Shown here piece after piece: positions 1-8,307 of a stretch of 44,543 nucleotides of DNA. Under the pieces are notes generated by a model. The model did not search any database. It was not told where the DNA came from and worked only from the letters and a program-made list of their open reading frames with translations. A program made the translations under genes and the position numbers. Each line of letters begins with the position of its first letter. Positions within the stretch are counted from its first letter, which is position 1. The stretch is from positions 1-44,543 of the forward strand of contig CAIPLT010000052.1 in assembly GCA_903865935.1 (NCBI GenBank). Direction: 5' to 3'. This DNA comes from Caldifarciminota bacterium. Lineage in GTDB: Bacteria; Hydrothermota; Tepidihabitantia; Tepidihabitantales; CAIPLT01.

Positions 1-480
1 AATCATCGCGACATATTTATCTGCGTCATGATTGTATGCAAGATAATTAAAATTACCGAGTGCCGGATGATTCATTTGTGAAAATACCTGGTGCTCGTGA
101 ATCCAGGCATACGTTGCATCCAAATTATATACGGAAACTGGACATAAACTGTCAGCATCAAAGATTGAAAAATGTCCAAATGCACTAAGATTACCAAATT
201 CCTGACCAGCAATTCCAACAAATTGCCCTGGCACTGAAAATTGTGCAGCAACCGTCTTTTCATATTCATAGGAACCCGGATTCAAATATGAAGTGTGGTC
301 AGTTATTGATAAAATATCAATATGCGCGGTATCGCGTGCATAAGTGTACGCTTCAACTGGCCACCCAGTTCCATCTGATAATGATGTATGTGAATGTAAA
401 TTTGCCCAGTAAATATTAAATGCAAATGAAAAGTTAACTATTAAAAACAGACTGCATAATAATGAATAACGTCTTATCAT
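1..480 (-). CDS. PHP-domain metal-dependent phosphoesterase, N-terminal part (runs off window)
   Basis: The reading frame opens with ATG at 480 and stays open to base 1, giving 160 residues. It begins with a signal peptide (MIRRYSLLCSLFLIVNFSFA), so the product is probably exported. The mature part shows PHP-fold metal-binding motifs in the usual order: NLHSHTSLSDG (residues about 27-37), SITDH (about 58-62), GQEF followed by GHF, and NHP near the window edge. PHP proteins are metal-dependent hydrolases, many acting on phosphate esters; the substrate here cannot be told. The start lies 2 nt after the stop of the upstream 5'-nucleotidase gene, so the two are very likely co-transcribed and translationally coupled. 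That suggests a shared role in periplasmic phosphate or nucleotide release. The C-terminal part is missing because of the window edge. Confidence 0.85.
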   Translation of the reverse strand, partial: MIRRYSLLCSLFLIVNFSFAFNIYWANLHSHTSLSDGTGWPVEAYTYARDTAHIDILSITDHTSYLNPGSYEYEKTVAAQFSVPGQFVGIAGQEFGNLSAFGHFSIFDADSLCPVSVYNLDATYAWIHEHQVFSQMNHPALGNFNYLAYNHDADKYVAMI

Positions 481-482
481 AT

Positions 483-2006
483 TTATTTTACCCTTGTAAT
501 TCTGCCTTCAACTTTCACATCGATTGGTGTATGCTTTTTAATGTATGCTGCCATTATGTCTCGTATCAACATATAGCTATCTTCAGCATCTTGTCCTTGT
601 TTAAATATTCCATATGCTCCGCCACCTGCGGCAAGAAAATTATTTGTTACGACTTTATATACTTTGTTCGTGTCAAGCGGTTGCCCGCCAATTTGCACTG
701 AGATTACTCGTTCTTTCGGTGGTTTTCGTAAATCATATACCATTTTTAATCCAGATACCTGAAAAATCGCATGATATCCGATAACCGATACTTCAAGCAT
801 CTCCCAAATTTGTTTGCCGGTCATCGTCATAGTGACCGCGGTATTACCAAAGATATCAACTTTATAGACATCACGGTAAGTAACATCGCCCTGCGGAACA
901 TTAGCACGAATACCGCCAGAATTATGAACTGCAATATCCGCATTAAATTGTTCACGCATCGCATCCGTAATTAAATTTCCGACAGCACATTCTTCAAAAC
1001 CGGACCGCGTCAATTCGCGTTTTGATGCACCAATAACATCATCAAATCCTTTTTCAACCGTTTTCTGCCATTTTTTCAAAATCGAAAGATATTCCTGATT
1101 TAAAGGAGTTTCTTCTCCATATAAATTTATTAGTTCACCATCATAATTAGCAATTTTCTTGGTGCTTTGGTCAATTTTTAATTTTAATAAACCAACACAG
1201 GTCAAATGTGAATAGGCTTGACAAATGATTGTATGATAATGTGGTGTCTCGTCCGGATTTATCAGACCAGTATGACTATGACCACCAATAATCACGTCAA
1301 TACCTGGTACTGAATCTGCCAATCGCAAGTCATGGCTATAACCGATATGGTCCAAACCAATAACAATATCCGCACCTTGTGCTCGTAAAGCTGCAATACT
1401 ATTCGCAGCACCAACATAATGTTTAAGTACGGTATATCCACCAAGGTTTTCTGGACTGACCATACCTTCTAAATAATGCGTAATAAGTCCGAAAATTCCA
1501 ATTTTCAATCCGTCGCGTTCGATAATAGTATAGGGTTTTAGAAAATCCGGTATCGAATCCGTACCAATTTTAACCAGATTAGCACATAATACTGGTGCAT
1601 TGGACATTTTACACAATGACCTTAAAGTATCTAAACCATATTCGAAATCATGATTACCAATTGTCATTGCATCTTCATGAATGTAATTAAGGAATTCCAT
1701 GACTGATTTACCATATGTAAAATCACCAATTGGAGTACCGGCAAACCAATCACCGGTGTCAAACAGTAAAACTGGAATATTCTGTGCTTTTGCTTCTGCT
1801 CGGATATCATTAATTACTGTAATTGCAGCAGGAGCATTTCCGATTGGTGGTGGAAAATCAGGATTCATCCAGTATGCATCGGATGGCAATAAACTACCGT
1901 GGATATCATTAGTATGTACAATCCATACTTCAGAAGGAACGGCAAAGGCAATAGTTGTTATGCATAGTAGTATTGGGATTATTACAATTGAGAGTCTTTT
2001 TATCAT
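483..2006 (-). CDS. secreted 5'-nucleotidase / 2',3'-cyclic phosphodiesterase family
   Basis: 507 residues with an N-terminal signal peptide (about 1-22). The metallophosphatase domain shows HTNDIHG (about 31-37), FDTGDW, GNHDFEYG and GGHSH, the residues that build a two-metal centre. The C-terminal 5'-nucleotidase domain shows AVGNLITDAMRE and NSGGIRANVPQGDVTY, which form the nucleotide-binding part. The length is usual for the UshA/YfkN family. It should hydrolyse nucleotides or cyclic nucleotides in the periplasm or outside the cell. Its ATG is one base after the stop of the upstream barrel gene (TAATATG), and its own stop is 2 nt before the PHP gene. It therefore sits inside a tightly coupled envelope operon. 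The family assignment is firm; the exact substrate is not. Confidence 0.95.
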   Translation of the reverse strand: MIKRLSIVIIPILLCITTIAFAVPSEVWIVHTNDIHGSLLPSDAYWMNPDFPPPIGNAPAAITVINDIRAEAKAQNIPVLLFDTGDWFAGTPIGDFTYGKSVMEFLNYIHEDAMTIGNHDFEYGLDTLRSLCKMSNAPVLCANLVKIGTDSIPDFLKPYTIIERDGLKIGIFGLITHYLEGMVSPENLGGYTVLKHYVGAANSIAALRAQGADIVIGLDHIGYSHDLRLADSVPGIDVIIGGHSHTGLINPDETPHYHTIICQAYSHLTCVGLLKLKIDQSTKKIANYDGELINLYGEETPLNQEYLSILKKWQKTVEKGFDDVIGASKRELTRSGFEECAVGNLITDAMREQFNADIAVHNSGGIRANVPQGDVTYRDVYKVDIFGNTAVTMTMTGKQIWEMLEVSVIGYHAIFQVSGLKMVYDLRKPPKERVISVQIGGQPLDTNKVYKVVTNNFLAAGGGAYGIFKQGQDAEDSYMLIRDIMAAYIKKHTPIDVKVEGRITRVK

Positions 2007-2007
2007 A

Positions 2008-3150
2008 TTAATGAATCGGGACGCAAGCTCCGATTAATATTTCTCCGGTGTTTTGATAGACTTTCATTGTATTGTCAGTCGATACCCATACGTTTGAACT
2101 GCCAAGAACTCTTCTTTTCACATCTGCTCCAACATCAACCTGAACATTACCAATCATAAAGCCCCATCCAATTGAAACCAGACCCTGATGAACAACTGGC
2201 GGTGCAAAAGACGGTTCGAATCTGAACCCGTAGCGCAGAGCGACTGAATTAAATAAAGTATGCTCGATACCCAGCCCAACTTCTAAAGTTTTTTGAAATA
2301 CACTATCAAGTACTTTCCAGTCTGTATACTGCATTGACAGTCCTAATTTAGTCGGAATCTCTCCAGCAGCTAAATAAGATACGGATAAATTATAATCAGC
2401 AGGGTATTTCTTGGAAATACTATTTTCCCAATTCTTTAAATTAGTTCCGCTTTGATAATTAAAATGGATTAACAACCGGTCAATCGGCATTGCTGAAATA
2501 CCAACCGTAAATCCGATTCCCGAGTGGCTTCCGGTTGTTTCCGCATCGACTGGTGTACCATTTAAAATTGAGTCATGGTAATTAAATTTCCTCGAACCAA
2601 AATAATAATTTAATCCCGCACCAACCCCGAACATATTCGAAAATTCTTTCCCCAGCATAACTGAAGCGTTGTAAGTCATACCCGTAACCTTCAGTTCTTC
2701 CTCACCAACTTTGGCATAGAAATCGTCTCGAAATTCACGATAGAAGTAATAATCATAAATATATTGTGGTCTCAAATTGACACCGATATTCATGTACTTT
2801 AAAGGATATAAAAAGTCAATATTACCAATATTTCCGCGGGTAAATAGATTTTCCGCGTATGCTAATTCACCTAAAGAATTATCAAACTGGTCAAAGACTT
2901 GTTTGGTTCTTCGTTCCTGTAAAAATCCGAAATTATACGATAATCCGATTGTCATTTTACCGATACTTTTAGCCAGCGGATTATTCATAAATACGGTCGG
3001 TTTGAACATATCATTTCCCGCTAAACCGACTGACTGTGCATCATTGAAATCTGCCCGACGTCCAAAATACCAGTCGGTTGGAATACTGGCATAAGCAGCG
3101 GCCATAAATAAAATATTAATTGCTAAAATCAATAAAATCTTTAATCTCAT
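2008..3150 (-). CDS. PorV-like outer-membrane beta-barrel protein
   Basis: 380 residues from ATG 3150. An in-frame ATG at 3168 is rejected because GGAG lies about 7 nt upstream of the 3150 ATG and the earlier start would overlap the previous gene. A signal peptide covers about residues 1-22. The mature N terminus (RRADFNDAQSVGLAGNDM, then FMNNPLAKS) resembles the PorV/PorQ style, and the remainder alternates hydrophobic and aromatic residues as in beta strands. It ends without further domains. It lies between the HhH outer-membrane protein (stop 12 nt upstream) and the 5'-nucleotidase. It is probably an outer-membrane protein, possibly part of a secretion or transport apparatus. The function is not recognised beyond fold style. 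Confidence 0.75.
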   Translation of the reverse strand: MRLKILLILAINILFMAAAYASIPTDWYFGRRADFNDAQSVGLAGNDMFKPTVFMNNPLAKSIGKMTIGLSYNFGFLQERRTKQVFDQFDNSLGELAYAENLFTRGNIGNIDFLYPLKYMNIGVNLRPQYIYDYYFYREFRDDFYAKVGEEELKVTGMTYNASVMLGKEFSNMFGVGAGLNYYFGSRKFNYHDSILNGTPVDAETTGSHSGIGFTVGISAMPIDRLLIHFNYQSGTNLKNWENSISKKYPADYNLSVSYLAAGEIPTKLGLSMQYTDWKVLDSVFQKTLEVGLGIEHTLFNSVALRYGFRFEPSFAPPVVHQGLVSIGWGFMIGNVQVDVGADVKRRVLGSSNVWVSTDNTMKVYQNTGEILIGACVPIH

Positions 3151-3161
3151 ATAATTGCTCC

Positions 3162-5609
3162 TTACCATAAAAAGTCTATTTGCAGTCCAACATTATAAAT
3201 ATCGTTATGCGCAATATAATCTCGTGCATTTACTAAAGAACCGTCACTATAATGTAATCCGCTGGTCGCCAAGATTCCGGTATGTGGCAGTTCGGTAAAC
3301 TTGCTCTTGAATTTAAATCTTAACAATAGAAAGTTGGTCGGCCGCTGGGTCATCACGAAATAGTATTTGAGTCCGCGGCCATCAAGAAAATCAATCCCGA
3401 CATCTTCGAAAATCCACTGGCTGAGACCATCGCATTTCCACGCGGCAATGCCCGATTCTAAGCCAATTGCATCAGAAAAATTATGCTCCCAAGAAACACC
3501 CAAGAAATCACCCCATAATGTTTTTTCACTATTATATTCCATTGATGGTGTTAAACCGACTGAACCTCTGCGATATTCGCAGGAAAGAAAGTTACGGTCG
3601 GTCAGACTGACCAGGACTCGAAAACTTGTTTCGTAGGTATTCGATGTAGTTGCCAACACATCTTTGGGTAGATGTTTAAACTGAACTTTCTGACGCAGAC
3701 GAAATCTTAACGGGAAGACTGGTCGGTATTCCATCTCACCCTGAAAACGGAAATTATTTACGCCATACGCAAGATTACGCCAGATATCCATATAAGCACG
3801 GGTAATCGTAATCTGCCGGGAAAGCTGGTAACGGATTTCAGTATATAACCCCTGCTCGGCTTTTGGTGAAGGAAACCACTGCAGAGAAGCGAAGGTCGGG
3901 TCAATTAAGCGATACGGTTTTTCAAGCGGTGTGTCTTCAAACTTAAACTGTTCGCAAAATCCGCGGTTGTAAGGGTTATCATAATTTACGTCATAGTGTC
4001 GAAACAGCGTTAACAAATAAAGATATTCATATTGTGCTCGGGCTTTAAATAAATAAGCCATTCCGCCATTTCGTTGCCAAGCATATTCACCTTCCATTGA
4101 AACGTTTTCAATCGCACTTCTGAAATCAAACGAATAAAAATCCCTTTTATTGCCCTGAGTTGTTTGAACATAGTTTGGATCATCTAAATATGTCACATCA
4201 CCCGGCAAATCAATCCATTTTGCCAGCGTTGAAAAATCTTTATTATAACGACAAGATAGCGTATTAAATCCCAGATACGAACCGGTCGGGATAATACTGA
4301 TGTCCGACAAATCTAATCCTGCACTGAAACCGGTGTTAGTCTCAACGAAAGTATTATGGTTGGTCGGGAATGGCGGGTCGTCAATAACATAGTAATTAAT
4401 AGTTCCATCTGGATTCTCAATGCCATCTCGATAAGCTTTGGAATAAAATCCTATAGCTTTAAGCCTGCCTTGATTAGCCTGTCCGCCGATCCCGCGAAAA
4501 CTGAGGAATGAATTATCGGTTAAATCACCATATATTCCCTGACTTCGGGTATAGGTTCGGGCAATCATTTCTGCGGTATTATCCAATAATAACCCCTGCC
4601 CAAGTGTTACCCGATAATCGCCTAAAAATACTTTTTTGAATGGTGCAATATTATTAGCGCTGACAAATCCCTTTAAATTATTTGCGAAAACCGTTGGGTT
4701 AAAATCCTTTTGCCATCTTAATCCGCCAATGAAATTATTTCCGATTCTGGTCCGGATACGCTGGGTTAGTAAAGTCCGGTGAGTTAAACTGGTTAGATAA
4801 TCGCGTTCTTCATTTATCCGCTGGTAATACTTATCAATATCATTATCAGTTAGTCCTGCCGCATAAAAACGGTCTTTTAACAGTAGTCCGTCATAAGATT
4901 GGTAAATATAAGCAAGTTGCGTAATCGGGTCATTACCGGTCTCCTGATAATCATAACCATAATCGAAATTAATCCGGTAATCACCCTGAAATTTTATTTG
5001 TTTGGGTTCAGAAAAAGCGACAAAATTACGCATATTAATATAACCATAATTGGATAATCCATCAATATTTCTTAAATCATATAATGATTTTACTTGCTGA
5101 CCTAACTGCAAATATTTTATTACTGCTACTGCATCAATTAAAGATACATTTTCTAATAATATTAAATCATCGATTGATGCTTTGTTAACATTCATTGGTG
5201 ATAAGAGCATATCCTGCCAGTCTTCTACTGCGGCTTTGGTCGGTCCTTCTTCGACGGCCAGGGATTTCTGAATTCGGTAAATATTTAAATACTCAGCACC
5301 GCCGGTCGTGGGCTTAGTAATTTCGACCATTGGTTTAATCTCTTCAAATTTCTCGGCAGAGATATCCTTAATCTTTCTTAAATCGTAAACGCTTGTGAAT
5401 CCTTTGTAATTTAATAGATATGTGTAGATATCTTCACACGCTTTATATGAAATAGGCAGCAGTTGAATTTGCTGAAAACTTGCTTTATTGATATCAAGCT
5501 GGTTTTGAAGTGAATATGCCAATGTAAAAGTAGAAAAGCCACTGACGAATATCGTTAATAGAACAACCGAGAAAATAAATCCGTGACTAATCTCTGTCTG
5601 TTTTATCAT
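3162..5609 (-). CDS. outer-membrane protein with N-terminal helix-hairpin-helix repeats
   Basis: 815 residues. A signal-like hydrophobic segment (about 10-32) is followed by two ComEA-type helix-hairpin-helix units: LDINKASFQQIQLLPIS at about 38-54 and MNVNKASIDDLILLENVS at about 138-155. Each is followed by a YDLRxIxxIS second hairpin. From about residue 210 onward the sequence is rich in alternating aromatic strands (YRINFDYGYDYQETG; many RxRxQ and YxF patterns), ending ...LQIDFLW, as expected of a large beta barrel. Similar HhH-plus-barrel proteins occur in the Bacteroidetes/FCB group without a clear function. HhH domains usually bind DNA, so a role in surface DNA capture or handling is possible but inferred. 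Its ATG overlaps the stop of the upstream PorV-like gene by one base (TAATG). Confidence 0.8.
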   Translation of the reverse strand: MIKQTEISHGFIFSVVLLTIFVSGFSTFTLAYSLQNQLDINKASFQQIQLLPISYKACEDIYTYLLNYKGFTSVYDLRKIKDISAEKFEEIKPMVEITKPTTGGAEYLNIYRIQKSLAVEEGPTKAAVEDWQDMLLSPMNVNKASIDDLILLENVSLIDAVAVIKYLQLGQQVKSLYDLRNIDGLSNYGYINMRNFVAFSEPKQIKFQGDYRINFDYGYDYQETGNDPITQLAYIYQSYDGLLLKDRFYAAGLTDNDIDKYYQRINEERDYLTSLTHRTLLTQRIRTRIGNNFIGGLRWQKDFNPTVFANNLKGFVSANNIAPFKKVFLGDYRVTLGQGLLLDNTAEMIARTYTRSQGIYGDLTDNSFLSFRGIGGQANQGRLKAIGFYSKAYRDGIENPDGTINYYVIDDPPFPTNHNTFVETNTGFSAGLDLSDISIIPTGSYLGFNTLSCRYNKDFSTLAKWIDLPGDVTYLDDPNYVQTTQGNKRDFYSFDFRSAIENVSMEGEYAWQRNGGMAYLFKARAQYEYLYLLTLFRHYDVNYDNPYNRGFCEQFKFEDTPLEKPYRLIDPTFASLQWFPSPKAEQGLYTEIRYQLSRQITITRAYMDIWRNLAYGVNNFRFQGEMEYRPVFPLRFRLRQKVQFKHLPKDVLATTSNTYETSFRVLVSLTDRNFLSCEYRRGSVGLTPSMEYNSEKTLWGDFLGVSWEHNFSDAIGLESGIAAWKCDGLSQWIFEDVGIDFLDGRGLKYYFVMTQRPTNFLLLRFKFKSKFTELPHTGILATSGLHYSDGSLVNARDYIAHNDIYNVGLQIDFLW

Positions 5610-6430
5610 TAGAAACTGACCGCAATACCAAAGTTATGGGTCAACGGCAAATCTTGATGGATTGTTACTGCATAATCGATGAAGATATTTTTCATTCCAG
5701 AACGGAGACCAAAAGCAAAACGAATCGGTTCGGTCTGCATACCTGCCCGTACCGTCAGATAGTTCTCAATAATCTGAAATTCCTGTCCGACCAGTATCCG
5801 GGTTGGTTTTCCCACTTCTTTTGAGATATCTAAAGATGATGTAATTCCCATCGTCGGTCGATATGCGACTCCAAAATTTAAAAGTCTTGGCAGATTATAT
5901 TTTACGTCAGTTCCCAATTTTGGATTGTTGATGTTGTGAACAAAAAGACCGGCCTGCCAGCGCTTATATACTCTGGTCATTACACCTAAATCAAGTCCAA
6001 CATTATATCCGGTTCCAAAATCTTTTTGATATAGTGAATATCCCCGGATGCTGTATCCAAAAGTAATATCGCGGATTAAACTGATACCATGAGAGAATGT
6101 AACTACTCTTTCTGAATTTAAAGAAATACCTTTTTCCTGCAAACTCACACCAACCACACCAGCTTTCTTATTTATTGGATAAGCAAGGTCAAAGCATACG
6201 TTATGCAGATTAGCCCCGACTCCACCAAAAAGGAGCTTGTAAAAACTCATAACTGAAATATTTTCTATTTGATTTAAACCGGCTGGGTTAAACTGAATTG
6301 CTGACGCATCATCTGCTACTGCTGTCATCGCATTTGCCATACCATCAGCACGCGCACCCGTCTCCATATCCTCAAAAACCGCAAAACAAAAACTGCAAAT
6401 TAATAAACTAAATACCAGTATTTTTTTCAT
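5609..6430 (-). CDS. PorV/PorQ-like outer-membrane protein, first gene of envelope operon
   Basis: 273 residues from ATG 6430. A GTG at 6457 would add nine residues but lies upstream of the predicted -10 box, so it could not be transcribed from that promoter. The signal peptide MKKILVFSLLICSFCFA is followed by GARADGMANAMTAVADDASAIQ and FNPAGL, the hallmark of PorV/UPF0164-type barrels (gene-product surface proteins of FCB bacteria). The rest is strand-rich and ends in a phenylalanine (AVSF), as in outer-membrane barrels. It is the first gene of a five-gene unit running leftward. PorV-type proteins bind cargo of the Por/type IX pathway. The two secreted peptidases in this window carry matching C-terminal domains, but the link is an inference. 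Confidence 0.8.
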   Translation of the reverse strand: MKKILVFSLLICSFCFAVFEDMETGARADGMANAMTAVADDASAIQFNPAGLNQIENISVMSFYKLLFGGVGANLHNVCFDLAYPINKKAGVVGVSLQEKGISLNSERVVTFSHGISLIRDITFGYSIRGYSLYQKDFGTGYNVGLDLGVMTRVYKRWQAGLFVHNINNPKLGTDVKYNLPRLLNFGVAYRPTMGITSSLDISKEVGKPTRILVGQEFQIIENYLTVRAGMQTEPIRFAFGLRSGMKNIFIDYAVTIHQDLPLTHNFGIAVSF

Positions 6431-6438
6431 AAGGCTAA

Positions 6439-6467
6439 ATATTAGATAACAAAGCACAAAATGTCAA
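6439..6467 (-). promoter_or_regulatory. sigma70-type promoter of the envelope operon, predicted leaderless start
   Basis: Reading the minus strand: TTGACA (6462-6467), 17-bp spacer, TAATAT (6439-6444). Only 8 nt separate the -10 box from the ATG at 6430, so transcription should begin at or within about 2 nt of the start codon. No Shine-Dalgarno sequence can fit. Confidence 0.8.
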
Positions 6468-6546
6468 GCAAATATTTACATTTATATTATTTATCTTTTA
6501 TCAATACGTCATCATATATAGAACGTTTATACTTGCCATTAATATT

Positions 6547-6579
6547 AAGGGCGGGACAGGCCCCGCCCTTTGTTTTTTT
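6547..6579 (+). terminator. intrinsic-terminator-like hairpin without a plus-strand gene upstream
   Basis: AAGGGCGGG (6547-6555) pairs perfectly with CCCGCCCTT (6562-6570) across a 6-nt loop and is followed by TGTTTTTTT. This is a textbook Rho-independent terminator for plus-strand transcription. No plus-strand coding gene lies between it and the window start, so it may end a small or antisense RNA, or be a dispersed repeat unit. On the minus strand it lacks a T tract. Confidence 0.6.
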
Positions 6580-6580
6580 C

Positions 6581-6651
6581 TGTCATTATTAAGCGAAATT
6601 GAAGAATCTCAAACTATACAATTGAACCCCTTCGTTTCACTCAAAATGGCA
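6581..6651. repeat. imperfect inverted-repeat element (TGTCATT...AATGGCA)
   Basis: The segment begins TGTCATTATTAAGCGAAATTGAAG and ends CTTCGTTTCACTCAAAATGGCA, which are imperfect reverse complements. The wording resembles the TGTCATTCTGAGCGAAG-type intergenic repeats that I recall from many bacterial genomes, in a decayed form. It lies between the decayed TPR gene and the orphan terminator. No coding capacity is seen. Confidence 0.5.
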
Positions 6652-6680
6652 TTTGGTATTGTTTTCTTTGTGTTAAGTGG

Positions 6681-7489
6681 TTACTTCTCTTCAAGTTCTT
6701 TTAATTTATCTTCAATCTATTTAATCATATCTTCGTTTAATCGTTCTTTATGTTTTAGCGCTTTATTAAGCCAATACATTACGCTGCCCTTATCCAATTT
6801 CGTACTGTAAGCCAATCCGATTCTTGCCATTGCTAATCCATCCAGCGTATCAAGTTCCGCCATTGCTTTGTCATATTCTTTTTCCATAATATAAACGCTT
6901 GCCTTTGCCTTATATGCATCGCACGACTTGGGATTAAGCTTGAGTGCGCGGTCACAATTTACCAATGCCGAATCATACTCTTTTTTTCTAGTATAAGTCT
7001 CTGCCAGACCAATGAGCGCTTGGTCAGATGTCGGATTTATGGATAAACTTTGTTTAAAACTGCTTAGCGCGTCGTCGTAATTTAAAACCACAAATTGACA
7101 GAGTCCGAGATCAAAACAGATTTGAAATAGGGTTGTGTCATTATTAATTTCTTGCTGAAACTTCGAACTTAAAATCAGGTTGTTGATAGCATCGTTATAT
7201 TTGTTTTGCATCCCCTGACTGGCACCGATGCCAAATAGGGCAAGTCCGATAATTTTATAATTCACGGTCGTATTAACTTGATTATAAACTTCGGTATATG
7301 ATGATTCCGCGCGAGAAAAATTACGAGCAAGAAAATCCGTGTATGCCGATGTCATTATCTGTTTAATATCGGATTTAATGTAGAATGGCAGGTCAATTGT
7401 TCCTGATGCTTGTAACGGTAAAAGGGTCGATTGGCTGAATATTGATGATCATTTGTAATTAAAAAAAGAATTACTAATGTAGTTTTCAT
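6681..7489 (-). pseudogene. exported TPR protein, broken by a frameshift and an amber codon
   Basis: An intact 212-residue frame (7355-6717) contains three to four TPR units (for example DQALIGLAETYTRKKEYDSA, then a similar AKASVYIMEKEYDKAM). Two observations suggest the ancestral gene was longer. Upstream, ATG 7489 opens a signal-peptide frame (MKTTLVILFLITNDHQYSA, then NRPF) that stops after about 45 codons, while the TPR frame is open back past 7423 (LPLQASGTIDLPFYIKSD). One extra T in the T4 tract at 7420-7423 would join them. Downstream, the TAG at 6717-6719 is followed in frame by IEDKLKELEEK and a TAA at 6681-6683, as if CAG had become TAG. The repaired protein would be near 270 residues, exported and coiled-coil tailed. 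A base-call error at the T tract could account for the first lesion. The promoter directly before ATG 7489 supports that start. Confidence 0.6.
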
Positions 7490-7494
7490 ACTTT

Positions 7495-7522
7495 AATTTA
7501 GATTGATTTTCTAATATGTCAA
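7495..7522 (-). promoter_or_regulatory. promoter of the TPR gene, predicted leaderless
   Basis: Minus strand: TTGACA (7517-7522), 16-bp spacer, TAAATT (7495-7500), then 5 nt to ATG 7489. It supports the upstream, signal-peptide-encoding start over the internal ATG at 7355. Confidence 0.6.
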
Positions 7523-7846
7523 GTCTAAAAAAACTTTGTTGTGATTAATTATTAAGATGAAAAGTATATGAAAATTCAAAAGTCGAACCGCGTGTCGCGA
7601 CAGCTTTAGCGACGGCACAAGGACAAAAGCAATGCGCAATCTAAAAAGACTGGTTTATTTAGAAAATATTAGGAACAAGAAAACGTATACTTAAAAATTG
7701 CCTATTTTGTAAACGAAAATTTACTATAACCTCATAAATTCCATATTGTTAATCCAAAACTCCATTAACGTAGAGGTAGAATTCCCCCCATTGAGTGCTA
7801 ATTCGAAAAGGAGAGTGGTCATGCGATTGTTCTTTAGACTGATTAG
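7523..7846. other. intergenic stretch with a small GC-rich palindromic patch, no gene supported
   Basis: No convincing coding frame is seen. A short GC-rich island around 7590-7618 contains the perfect palindrome TGTCGCGACA and a second GCGAC arm, unlike the AT-rich surroundings. It may be a repeat remnant. The nearby GAGTGCTAA (about 7793-7801) matches one CIRCE half-site only, and no second arm is present. Confidence 0.4.
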
Positions 7847-8140
7847 CCAATTTATTATAGTATATTATATTGAAGCAATTAAGCTATCTATTACAGATAT
7901 TATTTCTCTATCCATATGCAAATCTATCGCAAATTATTTCAGGAAGTATAACAGAGGATATTTCAGGTCATTGAATAGGGAATCTATTACTAAGTCATTG
8001 AAGGGATATACCAAGCCATAAGAGAAAATTAACTATGCAGGATTGTTGTTGCTTATCGTTTTTACCCATCATAATCTTTTCCCTTCAATGAAGAATAAAT
8101 ATCCCTGCAAATACTACAATCCATACCTTATAATCCTATT
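7847..8140. repeat. degenerate 12-bp periodic array 1
   Basis: The sequence can be written as consecutive 12-mers starting at 7847, such as AAATTATTTCAG (7931), GAAGTATAACAG (7943), AGGATATTTCAG (7955) and GGAATCTATTAC (7979). In the first 15 units position 5 is T in 13 and position 4 is A in 11. The phase weakens after about 8040 but similar words continue to about 8140. A 91-codon frame over it shows only the four-residue rhythm forced by the 12-bp period, so I do not call it a gene. The same family occurs at 18301-18540 and 37750-37965. Confidence 0.6.
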
Positions 8141-8144
8141 AATC

Positions 8145-8173
8145 TTGACATAACATGATATCCTAATTATACT
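8145..8173 (+). promoter_or_regulatory. promoter of tRNA-Leu (and possibly tig)
   Basis: TTGACA (8145-8150), 17-bp spacer, TATACT (8168-8173). Initiation would fall near 8180, just before the tRNA 5' end at 8183. Confidence 0.85.
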
Positions 8174-8182
8174 GAAAATGCT

Positions 8183-8266
8183 GCGAGGATGGCGGAATCT
8201 GGCAGACGCACTGGATTTAGGATCCAGTGGATAACATCCATGGGGGTTCAACTCCCCCTCCTCGCA
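8183..8266 (+). tRNA. tRNA-Leu (anticodon TAG)
   Basis: The acceptor arm GCGAGGA pairs with TCCTCGC, and the discriminator base is A. The anticodon arm is CTGGA-TTTAGGA-TCCAG, giving anticodon TAG (CUN leucine codons). A long variable arm fits the class II leucine tRNA. The T arm is GGGGG-TTCAACT-CCCCC. The 84-nt gene has no encoded CCA. Confidence 0.95.
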
Positions 8267-8307
8267 TAATTATATTAAAAATAGAAAGTGAATCTAAAAC
8301 GATAAAT

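Noticed and set aside
7793-7801. GAGTGCTAA, a CIRCE half-site
   Set aside because: The matching TTAGCACTC arm is absent at 9-bp spacing, and no heat-shock gene follows.
7746-8021. 91-codon open frame
   Set aside because: It coincides with the 12-bp array; the four-residue rhythm comes from the DNA period and there is no ribosome site or recognisable protein.
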